DNA of 16,097 nucleotides from SVTX01 sp045542075 (GTDB lineage Bacteria; Bacillota; Clostridia; Oscillospirales; CAG-272). A program made the translations under genes and the position numbers. The stretch covers positions 1 through 16,097 of the forward strand of contig JAZQKI010000020.1 in assembly GCA_045542075.1 (NCBI GenBank), in the 5' to 3' direction. The notes below the pieces were generated by a model. The model saw only the letters and a list, made by a program, of their open reading frames with translations. It had not been told where the DNA came from and ran no database searches. Shown in pieces: positions 4,614 to 11,401 of the stretch; the stretch's first letter is position 1, and the number at the start of each line of letters is the position of its first letter.

Positions 4614-6194
4614 ATGAAATCAAAATCCTGGAATTCATTTTTTAACTCTATATTGCCTGCCGTGTCATTTGGCGCGCTGACGGGTGTTCTGACGTCTGTT
4701 GTCGTAAATCTCTATAAGGCGTGCGCAAAATACATAATTGCATTTTCGGAAAAAGGATATCACTTTATTGGAGAGAGGCTTTATTTCATCCCCTTGATAC
4801 TTATCGCCTTTCTTTTGCCCGCGTTTTTATTTGCATACATATACAAGCGAATCCCCAATCTGCGAGGCGGTGGAATCCCTACCTCGATCGGAATTCTGCG
4901 AGGAATTATCCCGTTTAAGTGGGTGCGAAATCTGATAGGAATTTTTTGTATGTCACTTGTGTCCTTCCTCGTGGGAGTACCCCTTGGAAATGAGGGACCG
5001 TCCGTACAGATGGGTGTTGCTATAGGTCGTGGAAGCGTCTTTTCCTTTGGCAAGAAGCACCGCGCATGGGACAGATATGCCATGACAGGCGGCGCTTGCT
5101 CGGGATTTGCAACTGCCACGGGCGCGCCTATTTCGGGCATTCTATTCGCGGTTGAGGAGGCGCATCAGCGCATCTCCCCAATGATATTGATGATCGCCGC
5201 GACCTCGGTTATGTTCGCGTCACTAACTACGGAAATACTCGCGCCCCTCTTGGGTGTCAGCAAGACTCTGTTCCCCGCTATGCAGCTCCCTACTCTGTCA
5301 TTCAAGGACGCATGGATCCCTCTCCTCGTAGGAATCATTATGGGTCTGTTTGCGGTACTGTTTTTGAATTATTATCGCGTTATTTTCAAGTTTTTCAATA
5401 AGACTCTCAATAAAATCCGTCACGGCTGGCGTATATTCATCGTGCTTGCGCTGACCTTCACGGCAGGACTTTTCTCCTTCTCGTTTATCTCCACAGGCCA
5501 CGAGCTCATTCTGGAGCTTGTTCACGGCGAGACTACAATCTTGATGCTTGTTCTGCTTTTAATTGTTCGCTCCACGCTCACTCTTTGCGCTAACTCCAAC
5601 CGTGTCACAGGCGGAATTTTTCTGCCCCTTATGGCGATCGGTGCGATAGTCGCTTCTCTGCTTGCCACGGTTTTGAACCGCGTCTTTGGACTTGATAGCT
5701 CGTACTACACCGTCATTCTCGTTCTCGGTATTATTTCCTGTATCGCGGGTATGATGAAAATGCCCTTGACAGCGATCGTGTTTGCTGTTGAGGCACTTTC
5801 CTGCTATGACAACGTCATATTCGTTATTATTGCGGCGGGCGTTGCCTTTGTGATAACTGAAATATTCGGTGCGGAATCCATCAACGACCGCGTACTTGAG
5901 AACCTTGTCCACGAGATAAACGAGGGCAAGAGCACGACCATAATCGAGCGATATATCACGGTCGGCAAGAACACCTTTGCCGAGGGTATGCACGTGCGAG
6001 ATATTTTCTGGCCAAACGGACTTTTTGTTCTCTCTCATAAGCACACACTGCCTGTTGATCAGCGCGACAAGCGCGCAGTCAAGGCAATTCACGAAGGTGA
6101 CGTGCTTCACGTGCGCTGTACCACCTATGACGCGCAACAGACCGAGGAGGAGCTTGCCGCAATACTCGGCGAGAGTGCTCTGCCCACGGAATAA
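4614..6194 (+). CDS. CLC-family chloride channel/antiporter with C-terminal TrkA-C-like domain
   Basis: The 526-residue membrane protein belongs to the voltage-gated chloride channel (CLC) family. Family signatures are in order: GGGIP (85-89, for GSGIP), GNEGPSVQMG (125-134, for GREGP, with the gating Glu at 127), GILFAVEEA (175-183, keeping the inner proton-pathway Glu) and GGIFLP (333-338, for GIFAP). Hydrophobic helices span about 10-420. A soluble tail (about 430-520) with GMHVRDIFWPNG and HEGDVLHVRC resembles a TrkA-C/RCK ligand-binding domain. Both glutamates suggest a proton-coupled antiporter rather than a channel. The serine (GSGIP) and tyrosine that hold the central anion appear to be Gly86 and Asn424. 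GGGAGGA lies just before the ATG. It stands alone, with its own promoter and terminator. Confidence 0.93.
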   Translation: MKSKSWNSFFNSILPAVSFGALTGVLTSVVVNLYKACAKYIIAFSEKGYHFIGERLYFIPLILIAFLLPAFLFAYIYKRIPNLRGGGIPTSIGILRGIIPFKWVRNLIGIFCMSLVSFLVGVPLGNEGPSVQMGVAIGRGSVFSFGKKHRAWDRYAMTGGACSGFATATGAPISGILFAVEEAHQRISPMILMIAATSVMFASLTTEILAPLLGVSKTLFPAMQLPTLSFKDAWIPLLVGIIMGLFAVLFLNYYRVIFKFFNKTLNKIRHGWRIFIVLALTFTAGLFSFSFISTGHELILELVHGETTILMLVLLLIVRSTLTLCANSNRVTGGIFLPLMAIGAIVASLLATVLNRVFGLDSSYYTVILVLGIISCIAGMMKMPLTAIVFAVEALSCYDNVIFVIIAAGVAFVITEIFGAESINDRVLENLVHEINEGKSTTIIERYITVGKNTFAEGMHVRDIFWPNGLFVLSHKHTLPVDQRDKRAVKAIHEGDVLHVRCTTYDAQQTEEELAAILGESALPTE

Positions 6195-6200
6195 CAACGT

Positions 6201-6230
6201 AAAATCCCGTCCTGTCGGACGGGATTTTTT
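6201..6230. terminator. Bidirectional terminator between CLC and lipase genes
   Basis: A 9-bp perfect stem (6204-6212 with 6217-6225, loop TGTC) has AAAA on the left and a run of six T (6225-6230) on the right. It lies between two convergent genes. Confidence 0.9.
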
Positions 6231-6232
6231 GA

Positions 6233-6865
6233 CTAAAGCCTGTGCGTTGCCTCATAAATACGTAGCTCACGTAGCATATTTTCGGGTCTGTGCGCATCTA
6301 TTCTTGTATATTTTCCTCTTTTTCCGATTTCTATCATTTTTCCGACGTGGAAAAATCCAAGCAGCGACGGTGGCAAGTGTGTCACTATATCGTCGATATT
6401 GCGTATTACGGTAAAGTTTTGCCATATTCTCTCATGCTCATAAGATTTTCGCCCGCAAATAACTCTCGGACATCCAAACCCGTATCCGAATATCTGCGCT
6501 CTGATGTCGGGACGGTGATAATACGCGTATTCGTGACAAAGCACCGCGAGTGCCGCCCCGTGTGAATAACCCACAACTGTTATTTTCTTGTATCTGTCAT
6601 TCAATATCTCGTCTGAAATATAGTCCTCAACACTTTTCCATACTCTGACAAAGCCCCCGTGCGCAAGCCAATTGCCCTCCATATTTTTATACGGGCGCGC
6701 TATAAAGTCAAGATTATTCTGCCAATCGTCTCCCCCATCCGAGCATTCAAGATAGATATACAACTTATTTCCTATCCTCTCAAGCGCAAAATCCCCCGAG
6801 TTTTCCACGCTCGTGTAAGGGATATTCAAGCACCTTCCAAAAAGCTTACAAAGCAAAAAAATCAC
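6233..6865 (-). CDS. Lipase class 3-like alpha/beta hydrolase
   Basis: This is a hydrolase of up to 210 residues related to the class 3 (triacylglycerol) lipases. The nucleophile elbow is GYSHGAALA with Ser101. The acid is Asp158 or Asp159 in RNIDDIVTHLP. The base is His192 in DAHRPENML. The segment VENSGDFALER (about 20-30) matches the usual N-terminal part of clostridial relatives, so little is missing. The start is unclear: the longest frame opens with GTG inside the terminator at 6864-6905, and a TTG at residue 4 has AGAGG about nine bases upstream. There is no clear signal peptide and no promoter between it and the nucleoside hydrolase gene. It may depend on read-through. The substrate is unknown; lipid or ester is a family-level expectation. 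Confidence 0.78.
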   Translation of the reverse strand: MIFLLCKLFGRCLNIPYTSVENSGDFALERIGNKLYIYLECSDGGDDWQNNLDFIARPYKNMEGNWLAHGGFVRVWKSVEDYISDEILNDRYKKITVVGYSHGAALAVLCHEYAYYHRPDIRAQIFGYGFGCPRVICGRKSYEHERIWQNFTVIRNIDDIVTHLPPSLLGFFHVGKMIEIGKRGKYTRIDAHRPENMLRELRIYEATHRL

Positions 6866-6905
6866 CCTCTTTTGAATCAGTACAAAAACCTATTCAAAAG
6901 AGGGT
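6855..6905 (-). terminator. Terminator of the kinase/nucleoside hydrolase operon
   Basis: A perfect 14-bp inverted repeat (6864-6877 with 6892-6905, 14-base loop) is followed on the minus strand by a run of seven T (6861-6855 region). It ends the upstream operon yet overlaps the 5' end of the lipase reading frame. Confidence 0.8.
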
Positions 6906-6918
6906 TTGTTTTATTACC

Positions 6919-6944
6919 CAAGGTCAAGCCGACCTTGCTTTTTT
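6919..6944 (+). terminator. Second hairpin after the nucleoside hydrolase gene, oriented to plus strand
   Basis: CAAGGTC (6919-6925) and GACCTTG (6931-6937) form a 7-bp stem with a loop of five, followed by C and six T on the plus strand only. It looks like a plus-strand intrinsic terminator, but no plus-strand gene ends here. It may block antisense transcription into the hydrolase gene or be a relic. Confidence 0.55.
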
Positions 6945-6951
6945 ATCTGCT

Positions 6952-7860
6952 TTATTTGCTCAGCTTACCTATAATGTCACGGAAGACCTCGTCTCTGTGG
7001 ATATAATAGATATATCTCATAGGGTGAGCGTCCTCGGGTGTGCAGTACTGATGCTCGTAGGTGGGCATATGTGTGGGGATAATTCTCGACCACATAAATC
7101 TGTCACCGTCGTTAAGCATCCAGGCAACCGCGGAAACATCCCAGATACATCTTGTCCATACAAGTCCCTCGGCGTAGGTATTAGCCTCGTCGATTACAGT
7201 CTTTGTAAGATACGTGCCTATAGGGGACTTACCGTTGAGCCAATACTCAAGCTCGGGGCCCGAGATCGTAAGCGCGCTGACAACTCCAAAGCAAGGAAGC
7301 TGTATAAGCGGAACGCCGCTGCCCATAACAACTCTTGCAGCCGCAACGTCCTGCTTCATATTGAACTCCATAGTGTCGTGCATATCGTTGGAGTGACCTC
7401 CAAGCCATACAACAACTGTGTTCTCCGCAACCTTGGGGTTGAGAAGTATGGCAGACGCAACGTTGGTTATAGCCGCTATAGCGATAACGTACAGAGGATT
7501 TTCGGGGGAATAATTCTCCGCTCTCTGTGCAAGGTCACGCGCCGCATCGGAAATTACGGGTGTTTTTTCGTCGGCAAGAAAGCTCTCGGAGCCGCGGAAC
7601 ACGTCCACCTTTTCGTCAAGCACGGTGAGGAGTCTGAATATTTCGTCGTAGCTCTTCTCCATTCCGTCCTTGGGACCCACGGAGCGAGTATTGTGGAAGG
7701 GTGCGGCGTATATCGCCTTTGTATTGAGCTTTTCCTTTGATCTCAACAAATATGATATAGCAAACTGGTCATCGACCTCGTTGTATGCGTCGGTGTCAAG
7801 AACTACGTCGACCTTGCCACAAGGCACGCACAAGTTCTTCATTCTCTGCTCGTTTGTCAT
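6952..7860 (-). CDS. Inosine-uridine type nucleoside hydrolase (IUNH family)
   Basis: The enzyme would hydrolyse the N-glycosidic bond of a nucleoside to base and ribose. The calcium-binding signature is present near the N-terminus as VVLDTDAYNEVDDQ (residues 19-32; Asp22, Asp24, Asp30, Asp31). ITNVASAI (131-138) and FNMKQD (166-171) correspond to further substrate-loop motifs, and Asp241 (IWDVSAV) to the last metal ligand. At that point the common His-Asp pair is Trp-Asp. A longer frame is open upstream, but it overlaps the kinase gene; I chose the ATG at 7860, one base after the kinase stop codon, with GAGGCGG in the end of the kinase gene as ribosome site. The length of 302 residues is normal. 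The tight junction implies translational coupling: the kinase would phosphorylate the released sugar. Substrate specificity is not readable. Confidence 0.88.
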   Translation of the reverse strand: MTNEQRMKNLCVPCGKVDVVLDTDAYNEVDDQFAISYLLRSKEKLNTKAIYAAPFHNTRSVGPKDGMEKSYDEIFRLLTVLDEKVDVFRGSESFLADEKTPVISDAARDLAQRAENYSPENPLYVIAIAAITNVASAILLNPKVAENTVVVWLGGHSNDMHDTMEFNMKQDVAAARVVMGSGVPLIQLPCFGVVSALTISGPELEYWLNGKSPIGTYLTKTVIDEANTYAEGLVWTRCIWDVSAVAWMLNDGDRFMWSRIIPTHMPTYEHQYCTPEDAHPMRYIYYIHRDEVFRDIIGKLSK

Positions 7861-7861
7861 T

Positions 7862-9091
7862 TTATTTACCGCCTCTGCTTCTGTATTCAAGGAAATTCTT
7901 TCCGTATTTTTCTTTGAAGATACGTCTGAAAAAACTCTCATTCTCGTATCCCACCGCATTTATTATCTCGTGAACAGACATATCGGTATTGAGCAGCATC
8001 TCAGCGGCGATAGCGCATCGCTTGGACTGAAGAAGCTTTGAAAATGATTTGCCCGTAAGCTTTTTGATGAGAGAGCCTGTATAAACAGACGAGTATCCCA
8101 ATGCCTCTGCAAGCTCGTCAAGAGATGCGGTCTTGATATTCTCGTCAAGGTAGGAATTTATCTTACCTATCATCATATCCGCCTTGCTGGTCTTACGCGC
8201 GCTGAGGTCATCAAGCTTAGCCATGACCTCGTCCTTGAGAGGGATAGACGGAGCCGCGCCGCTGCGAGATACCGCTATTGCGGATGCGGCGGTAGCGATC
8301 TTGAGAACGCTCTCATAGTCTGTTCCCTGAGAGACCTCGGACAAGAAGTAACCCGTGAAGGTATCACCCGCGGCGGTCGTATCTACAACATCGACCTTAA
8401 ATGCAGGCTGGAATATCTCATGCTCGGAATCCATATAGATACATCCTCTGCTGCCAAGCGTGAGCATAACCTTGATATTCGGGTAATTTTCCTTAAAGAA
8501 CTTCAGGCATCCCTCAGCGTTTTCGCACTTTGCGATCTCGCCTGCCTCTACCTCGTTGAGTATTACGCAGGAGAGCATGTTAAAGTCTATCTCGTTTAAT
8601 TTCTCATTAAACGGAGAGGGATTTAATACAATGCTCATTTTCTTTTCGTAAGCCTGTTTTACTATGTAATCAATATTGCTTATTTCATTCTGCAAAAGTA
8701 TAATGTCGCCCTCAGAAAAATGCTCAAGTACAGAATCAATATACTCTCGGGATACCATCTCGTTTGAGCCCGCGTAAAGGAATATGGAGTTTTCTCCCGA
8801 GGTGGTCACCTGAATGATCGCGTGACCGTTCTTCTCGTCAACTCTCTTAAGATAAGACAGATCCACTCCACTTTGGGAAAGGACGTCTATAAGCATATCT
8901 CCGTCACAGCCGACACATCCTGCGTGATAAACCTTTGCTCCCGCGCGCGCAATAGCAATAGACTGATTAAGTCCCTTTCCGCCGGGGAAGGTCTCAAGCT
9001 TGTACGTGGTCTGAGTTTCTCCCACGCGAACTATATGATCCAGTGAATATACCTGGTCAATATTACATGATCCGAAATTAAGTATTTTCAT
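7862..9091 (-). CDS. Ribokinase-type PfkB sugar kinase fused to AraC-type DNA-binding domain
   Basis: This is a two-domain protein of 409 residues. Residues 1 to about 298 form a PfkB/ribokinase domain. They contain GGKGLNQS (37-44), a central LNEVEAGE (178-185) and the anion-hole/catalytic segment DTTAAGDTFTGYF (237-249; Asp243 as base). The kinase motifs are intact, so it should phosphorylate ribose or a related furanose with ATP. Residues 305-405 form a complete AraC/XylS domain with two helix-turn-helix units (SLDELAEALGYSS and SVHEIINAVGYEN), ending FLEYRSRGGK. The ATG follows GGGGGTGA at good spacing and a consensus promoter. The nucleoside hydrolase gene starts one base after the stop codon. 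Sugar or nucleotide bound by the kinase part probably sets the DNA-binding activity (inference). No frameshift or stop separates the domains. Confidence 0.92.
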   Translation of the reverse strand: MKILNFGSCNIDQVYSLDHIVRVGETQTTYKLETFPGGKGLNQSIAIARAGAKVYHAGCVGCDGDMLIDVLSQSGVDLSYLKRVDEKNGHAIIQVTTSGENSIFLYAGSNEMVSREYIDSVLEHFSEGDIILLQNEISNIDYIVKQAYEKKMSIVLNPSPFNEKLNEIDFNMLSCVILNEVEAGEIAKCENAEGCLKFFKENYPNIKVMLTLGSRGCIYMDSEHEIFQPAFKVDVVDTTAAGDTFTGYFLSEVSQGTDYESVLKIATAASAIAVSRSGAAPSIPLKDEVMAKLDDLSARKTSKADMMIGKINSYLDENIKTASLDELAEALGYSSVYTGSLIKKLTGKSFSKLLQSKRCAIAAEMLLNTDMSVHEIINAVGYENESFFRRIFKEKYGKNFLEYRSRGGK

Positions 9092-9112
9092 AAAATCACC
9101 CCCATTGATTAT

Positions 9113-9141
9113 ATTATATCATACACATCCGACATAGTCAA
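9113..9141 (-). promoter_or_regulatory. Sigma-A promoter of the kinase-AraC / nucleoside hydrolase operon
   Basis: On the minus strand: -35 TTGACT (9141-9136), a 17-base spacer and -10 TATAAT (9118-9113). The transcript would start near 9106, only about 15 bases before the ATG at 9091. Confidence 0.85.
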
Positions 9142-9167
9142 GGTCTGTTTTTTACAAAGAACAGACC
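9142..9167. promoter_or_regulatory. Perfect palindrome abutting the -35 box (putative operator)
   Basis: GGTCTGTT (9142-9149) and AACAGACC (9160-9167) form an exact 8-bp inverted repeat with a 10-base spacer. The palindrome ends directly against the -35 box at 9136-9141. There is no T-run on the minus strand after it, so a terminator for the esterase gene is unlikely. The place is that of a class II activator site, and the gene it controls encodes an AraC domain, so autoregulation is the simplest reading (inference). Confidence 0.6.
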
Positions 9168-9182
9168 AAACACAATGCCACC

Positions 9183-10040
9183 TTAAAGCTCAATTTTCTC
9201 TGCAAAGAGTCTGCCAAGCTTGATGACACTGTCCGAGTCATAGTGGAATGTATCGGGCTCCTCAAACGGCTCGTTCATTGTCGTAAGTCCGTTGGCTATA
9301 GTATCTATGAAAAACGTATTCTTATGCTTTGATGCGCGGTCATACTTGAGTTGATTCATTTCCTTATACAGTCCCCAAACATCAGATATTCCCGCGTCGA
9401 TGTAAACGCAATCCTCAAGATATTCGCCAAAGTTTGCGTTGAGGTCGGAGAGCAAATTGTCAAAACGTCTTTCGTATTCGGTGACCTGCGGCATGATGAA
9501 CGTGTCGCTCTCACCCTGCATCCAGCAAAAGCCGTATATCTTGGGACTGTAGCCGTTGTCCTTCAGATAGCTTATGCTCTCGCCGAGAATCTTGACAAGC
9601 TCATTGTAGCACCAGCCCGCGCTTATGGGCAATCCCTGCTCCATGGCTTTTATAATATGCTCGTGCTGGTCAGCGTAGGAGTTTTTATCGTAACCGTCAA
9701 TGTCAGACGACGGCGATATCCAGTCTCTCCACATACACGAGCCACCAAAAGCGCACTTTACGATAAATATCTCCTCGTCGGGATATTTTTCGCTGAAAAG
9801 CTCCGCCATTCCCACCTCGGGACCTAATGTGTCTTTGCTTATCTCAGTGCATCCCACCGTCACCGGCACAAATCCGTTACTTTTTTTATCGTGTGAATAA
9901 TAATTTATTTTGATATTTTTATATCCGTCGTAATATTCCTTTATCTTTTCCTCGCTGAAATGCTTGGAAAGGCATTTCAGATGTCCAACGCCTACCGCAT
10001 TTGATTGTCCTGCCAGAACTACTATTTTCGCTTGCTTCAT
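9183..10040 (-). CDS. SASA-family carbohydrate esterase (sialate O-acetylesterase-like)
   Basis: The 285-residue SGNH-type hydrolase would remove acetyl groups from a carbohydrate. The block I nucleophile is VVLAGQSNAVG with Ser13. CWMQGESD (about 172-179) is a hallmark of the SASA/CE6-like family, and DTFHYD (about 263-268) gives the Asp-x-x-His pair. There is no signal peptide, so it acts inside the cell on imported material. An upstream in-frame GTG overlaps the ribosome site GGGAG (10053-10049); the ATG at 10040, eight bases further, is the better start. No terminator separates it from the kinase-AraC gene 91 bases downstream, so part of that operon's transcription could come from here. 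The true substrate (sialic acid, xylan fragment or other) cannot be told. Confidence 0.82.
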   Translation of the reverse strand: MKQAKIVVLAGQSNAVGVGHLKCLSKHFSEEKIKEYYDGYKNIKINYYSHDKKSNGFVPVTVGCTEISKDTLGPEVGMAELFSEKYPDEEIFIVKCAFGGSCMWRDWISPSSDIDGYDKNSYADQHEHIIKAMEQGLPISAGWCYNELVKILGESISYLKDNGYSPKIYGFCWMQGESDTFIMPQVTEYERRFDNLLSDLNANFGEYLEDCVYIDAGISDVWGLYKEMNQLKYDRASKHKNTFFIDTIANGLTTMNEPFEEPDTFHYDSDSVIKLGRLFAEKIEL

Positions 10041-10118
10041 AATTGCCACTCCCGGTCCTGATATTGATGTTTTGAAAGAACTCGGCAGAAATTTCTTTTA
10101 TTTTTTTTGAAATTCCTA

Positions 10119-10147
10119 TGTACTTTCACTCAATATTATAGTATAAT
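10119..10147 (+). promoter_or_regulatory. Probable promoter of the flavodiiron/ferritin operon
   Basis: The -10 TATAAT (10142-10147) is perfect. The hexamer 17 bases upstream, TGTACT (10119-10124), matches the -35 consensus at only three positions, so an activator may be needed. The leader to the ATG at 10220 is about 65 bases. Confidence 0.5.
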
Positions 10148-10150
10148 ATT
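10133..10150. promoter_or_regulatory. Shared palindromic -10 region of two divergent genes
   Basis: The stretch 10132-10150 is almost a perfect palindrome and contains TATAAT on both strands (10142-10147 plus, 10140-10135 minus). The two -10 boxes are one base apart, so polymerases for the esterase gene and the flavodiiron gene would exclude each other. Confidence 0.6.
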
Positions 10151-10163
10151 ACTGTAAAATCAA
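10135..10163 (-). promoter_or_regulatory. Promoter of the SASA esterase gene
   Basis: On the minus strand: -35 TTGATT (10163-10158), a 17-base spacer and -10 TATAAT (10140-10135). The leader to the ATG at 10040 is about 85-90 bases, A/T-rich, with no convincing structure. Confidence 0.75.
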
Positions 10164-10219
10164 GTGAAAAATCGAAAATATGTTTATATAACAGAAAAAA
10201 TCAGGACAAAGGAGAAAAA

Positions 10220-11368
10220 ATGCAGATTACAAAGGATATAAAATACATCGGCGTGAACGACCGCAAAATCGACCTGTTTGAGGGACAGTACACCGTTCCC
10301 AACGGTATGGCATACAATTCTTACGCGATAATTGATGAAAAAATCGCGATACTCGACACCGTTGACGCCTCGTTTGGAGAGGAGTGGCTAAGCAACATCG
10401 ATCAACTGCTCGGAGACAACTCCCCCGATTATCTTATAGTTCACCACATGGAGCCCGACCATTCCGCAAATATCTTAAACTTTGCAAGTAAATATCCCGA
10501 GGCAGTCATTGTGTCCTCAGCAAAGGCGTTCTCCATAATGCAGAACTTCTTTGGCACAGACTTCGCGCAGAGACGAATTGTCGTTGGCGAAGGCTCAACT
10601 CTCTCTCTCGGCAAGCATACTCTCACCTTTATCACAGCGCCCATGGTACACTGGCCCGAGGTTATTATGAGCTACGACAGCTATGATAAGGTGCTGTTTT
10701 CCGCAGACGCATTTGGAAAATTCGGCGCGCTTGACACAGACGAGGACTGGGTGAGCGAGGCAAGGCGCTATTATATCGGCATAGTCGGTAAATACGGCTC
10801 GCAGGTGCAGACCGTTCTTAAAAAGGCGGCGAATCTGAACATAGAGAAAATATGCTCTCTGCACGGCCCCGTAATCGACAAGGATATTTCGCACTATATC
10901 GAGCTTTACAACACCTGGTCGAGCTACACGCCCGAGGACAATGGCATACTGGTTGCTTACGCGTCAATCTACGGCAATACAAAAAAGGCAGCGCTCAAGC
11001 TCTGCGAGCTTCTCAAAGAGAAAGGCGCGTCAGTTGAAGCTATTGACCTCGCCCGCACTGACGTCTCCGAGGCGACCGCGAAGGCATTTCAGCATAGCAA
11101 GCTTGTGCTTGCAAGCTCCACATATAACCTGGGAGTCTTCCCTCCCATGCGTGAGTTTTTAAGCCACCTGACAGAGCGAAATTTCCAGAACCGCACAGTT
11201 GCTATTATAGAAAACGGAAGCTGGGCGCCCATGGCGGCAAAGGTAATAAGAGCATCGCTTGAGGGATGCAAAAATCTTGAATTCACAGAAACCACCGTCA
11301 CGATTCGCTCCGCGCTTAATGACGAGGCAATCAATCTGCTCGAAAAGCTTTCGGACGAGCTTTTATAA
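10220..11368 (+). CDS. fprA: Flavodiiron protein, class A (FprA-like oxygen/NO reductase)
   Basis: This cytosolic enzyme reduces O2 to water and/or NO to N2O in anaerobes. The beta-lactamase-like diiron domain (about 1-240) has all expected ligands: HxExDH in HHMEPDHSAN (His76, Glu78, Asp80, His81), His144 (MVHWPE), Asp163 (FSADAFG) and His215 (SLHGPV). A flavodoxin domain (about 243-382) follows, with the FMN phosphate loop YASIYGNTKKAA (247-258). The length of 382 residues is that of the two-domain class A form with no rubredoxin fused, so electrons must come from a separate rubredoxin or similar donor not in this window. AAAGGAG (10208-10214) sits five bases before the ATG. The ferritin gene follows after 33 bases with its own ribosome site and no terminator between. 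Confidence 0.95.
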   Translation: MQITKDIKYIGVNDRKIDLFEGQYTVPNGMAYNSYAIIDEKIAILDTVDASFGEEWLSNIDQLLGDNSPDYLIVHHMEPDHSANILNFASKYPEAVIVSSAKAFSIMQNFFGTDFAQRRIVVGEGSTLSLGKHTLTFITAPMVHWPEVIMSYDSYDKVLFSADAFGKFGALDTDEDWVSEARRYYIGIVGKYGSQVQTVLKKAANLNIEKICSLHGPVIDKDISHYIELYNTWSSYTPEDNGILVAYASIYGNTKKAALKLCELLKEKGASVEAIDLARTDVSEATAKAFQHSKLVLASSTYNLGVFPPMREFLSHLTERNFQNRTVAIIENGSWAPMAAKVIRASLEGCKNLEFTETTVTIRSALNDEAINLLEKLSDELL

Positions 11369-11401
11369 ATAAAACAATTTAAGAAAAGGAGAATAATATT
11401 T

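Noticed and set aside
4614..6194. Fluoride-specific CLC-F exporter
   Set aside because: The gating motif GNEGP and the proton-pathway glutamates are of the general CLC antiporter type, and the characteristic CLC-F changes are not evident.
9142..9167. Intrinsic terminator of the esterase gene
   Set aside because: The stem is followed on the minus strand by TTGACTATG rather than a T-run; its contact with a promoter fits an operator better.
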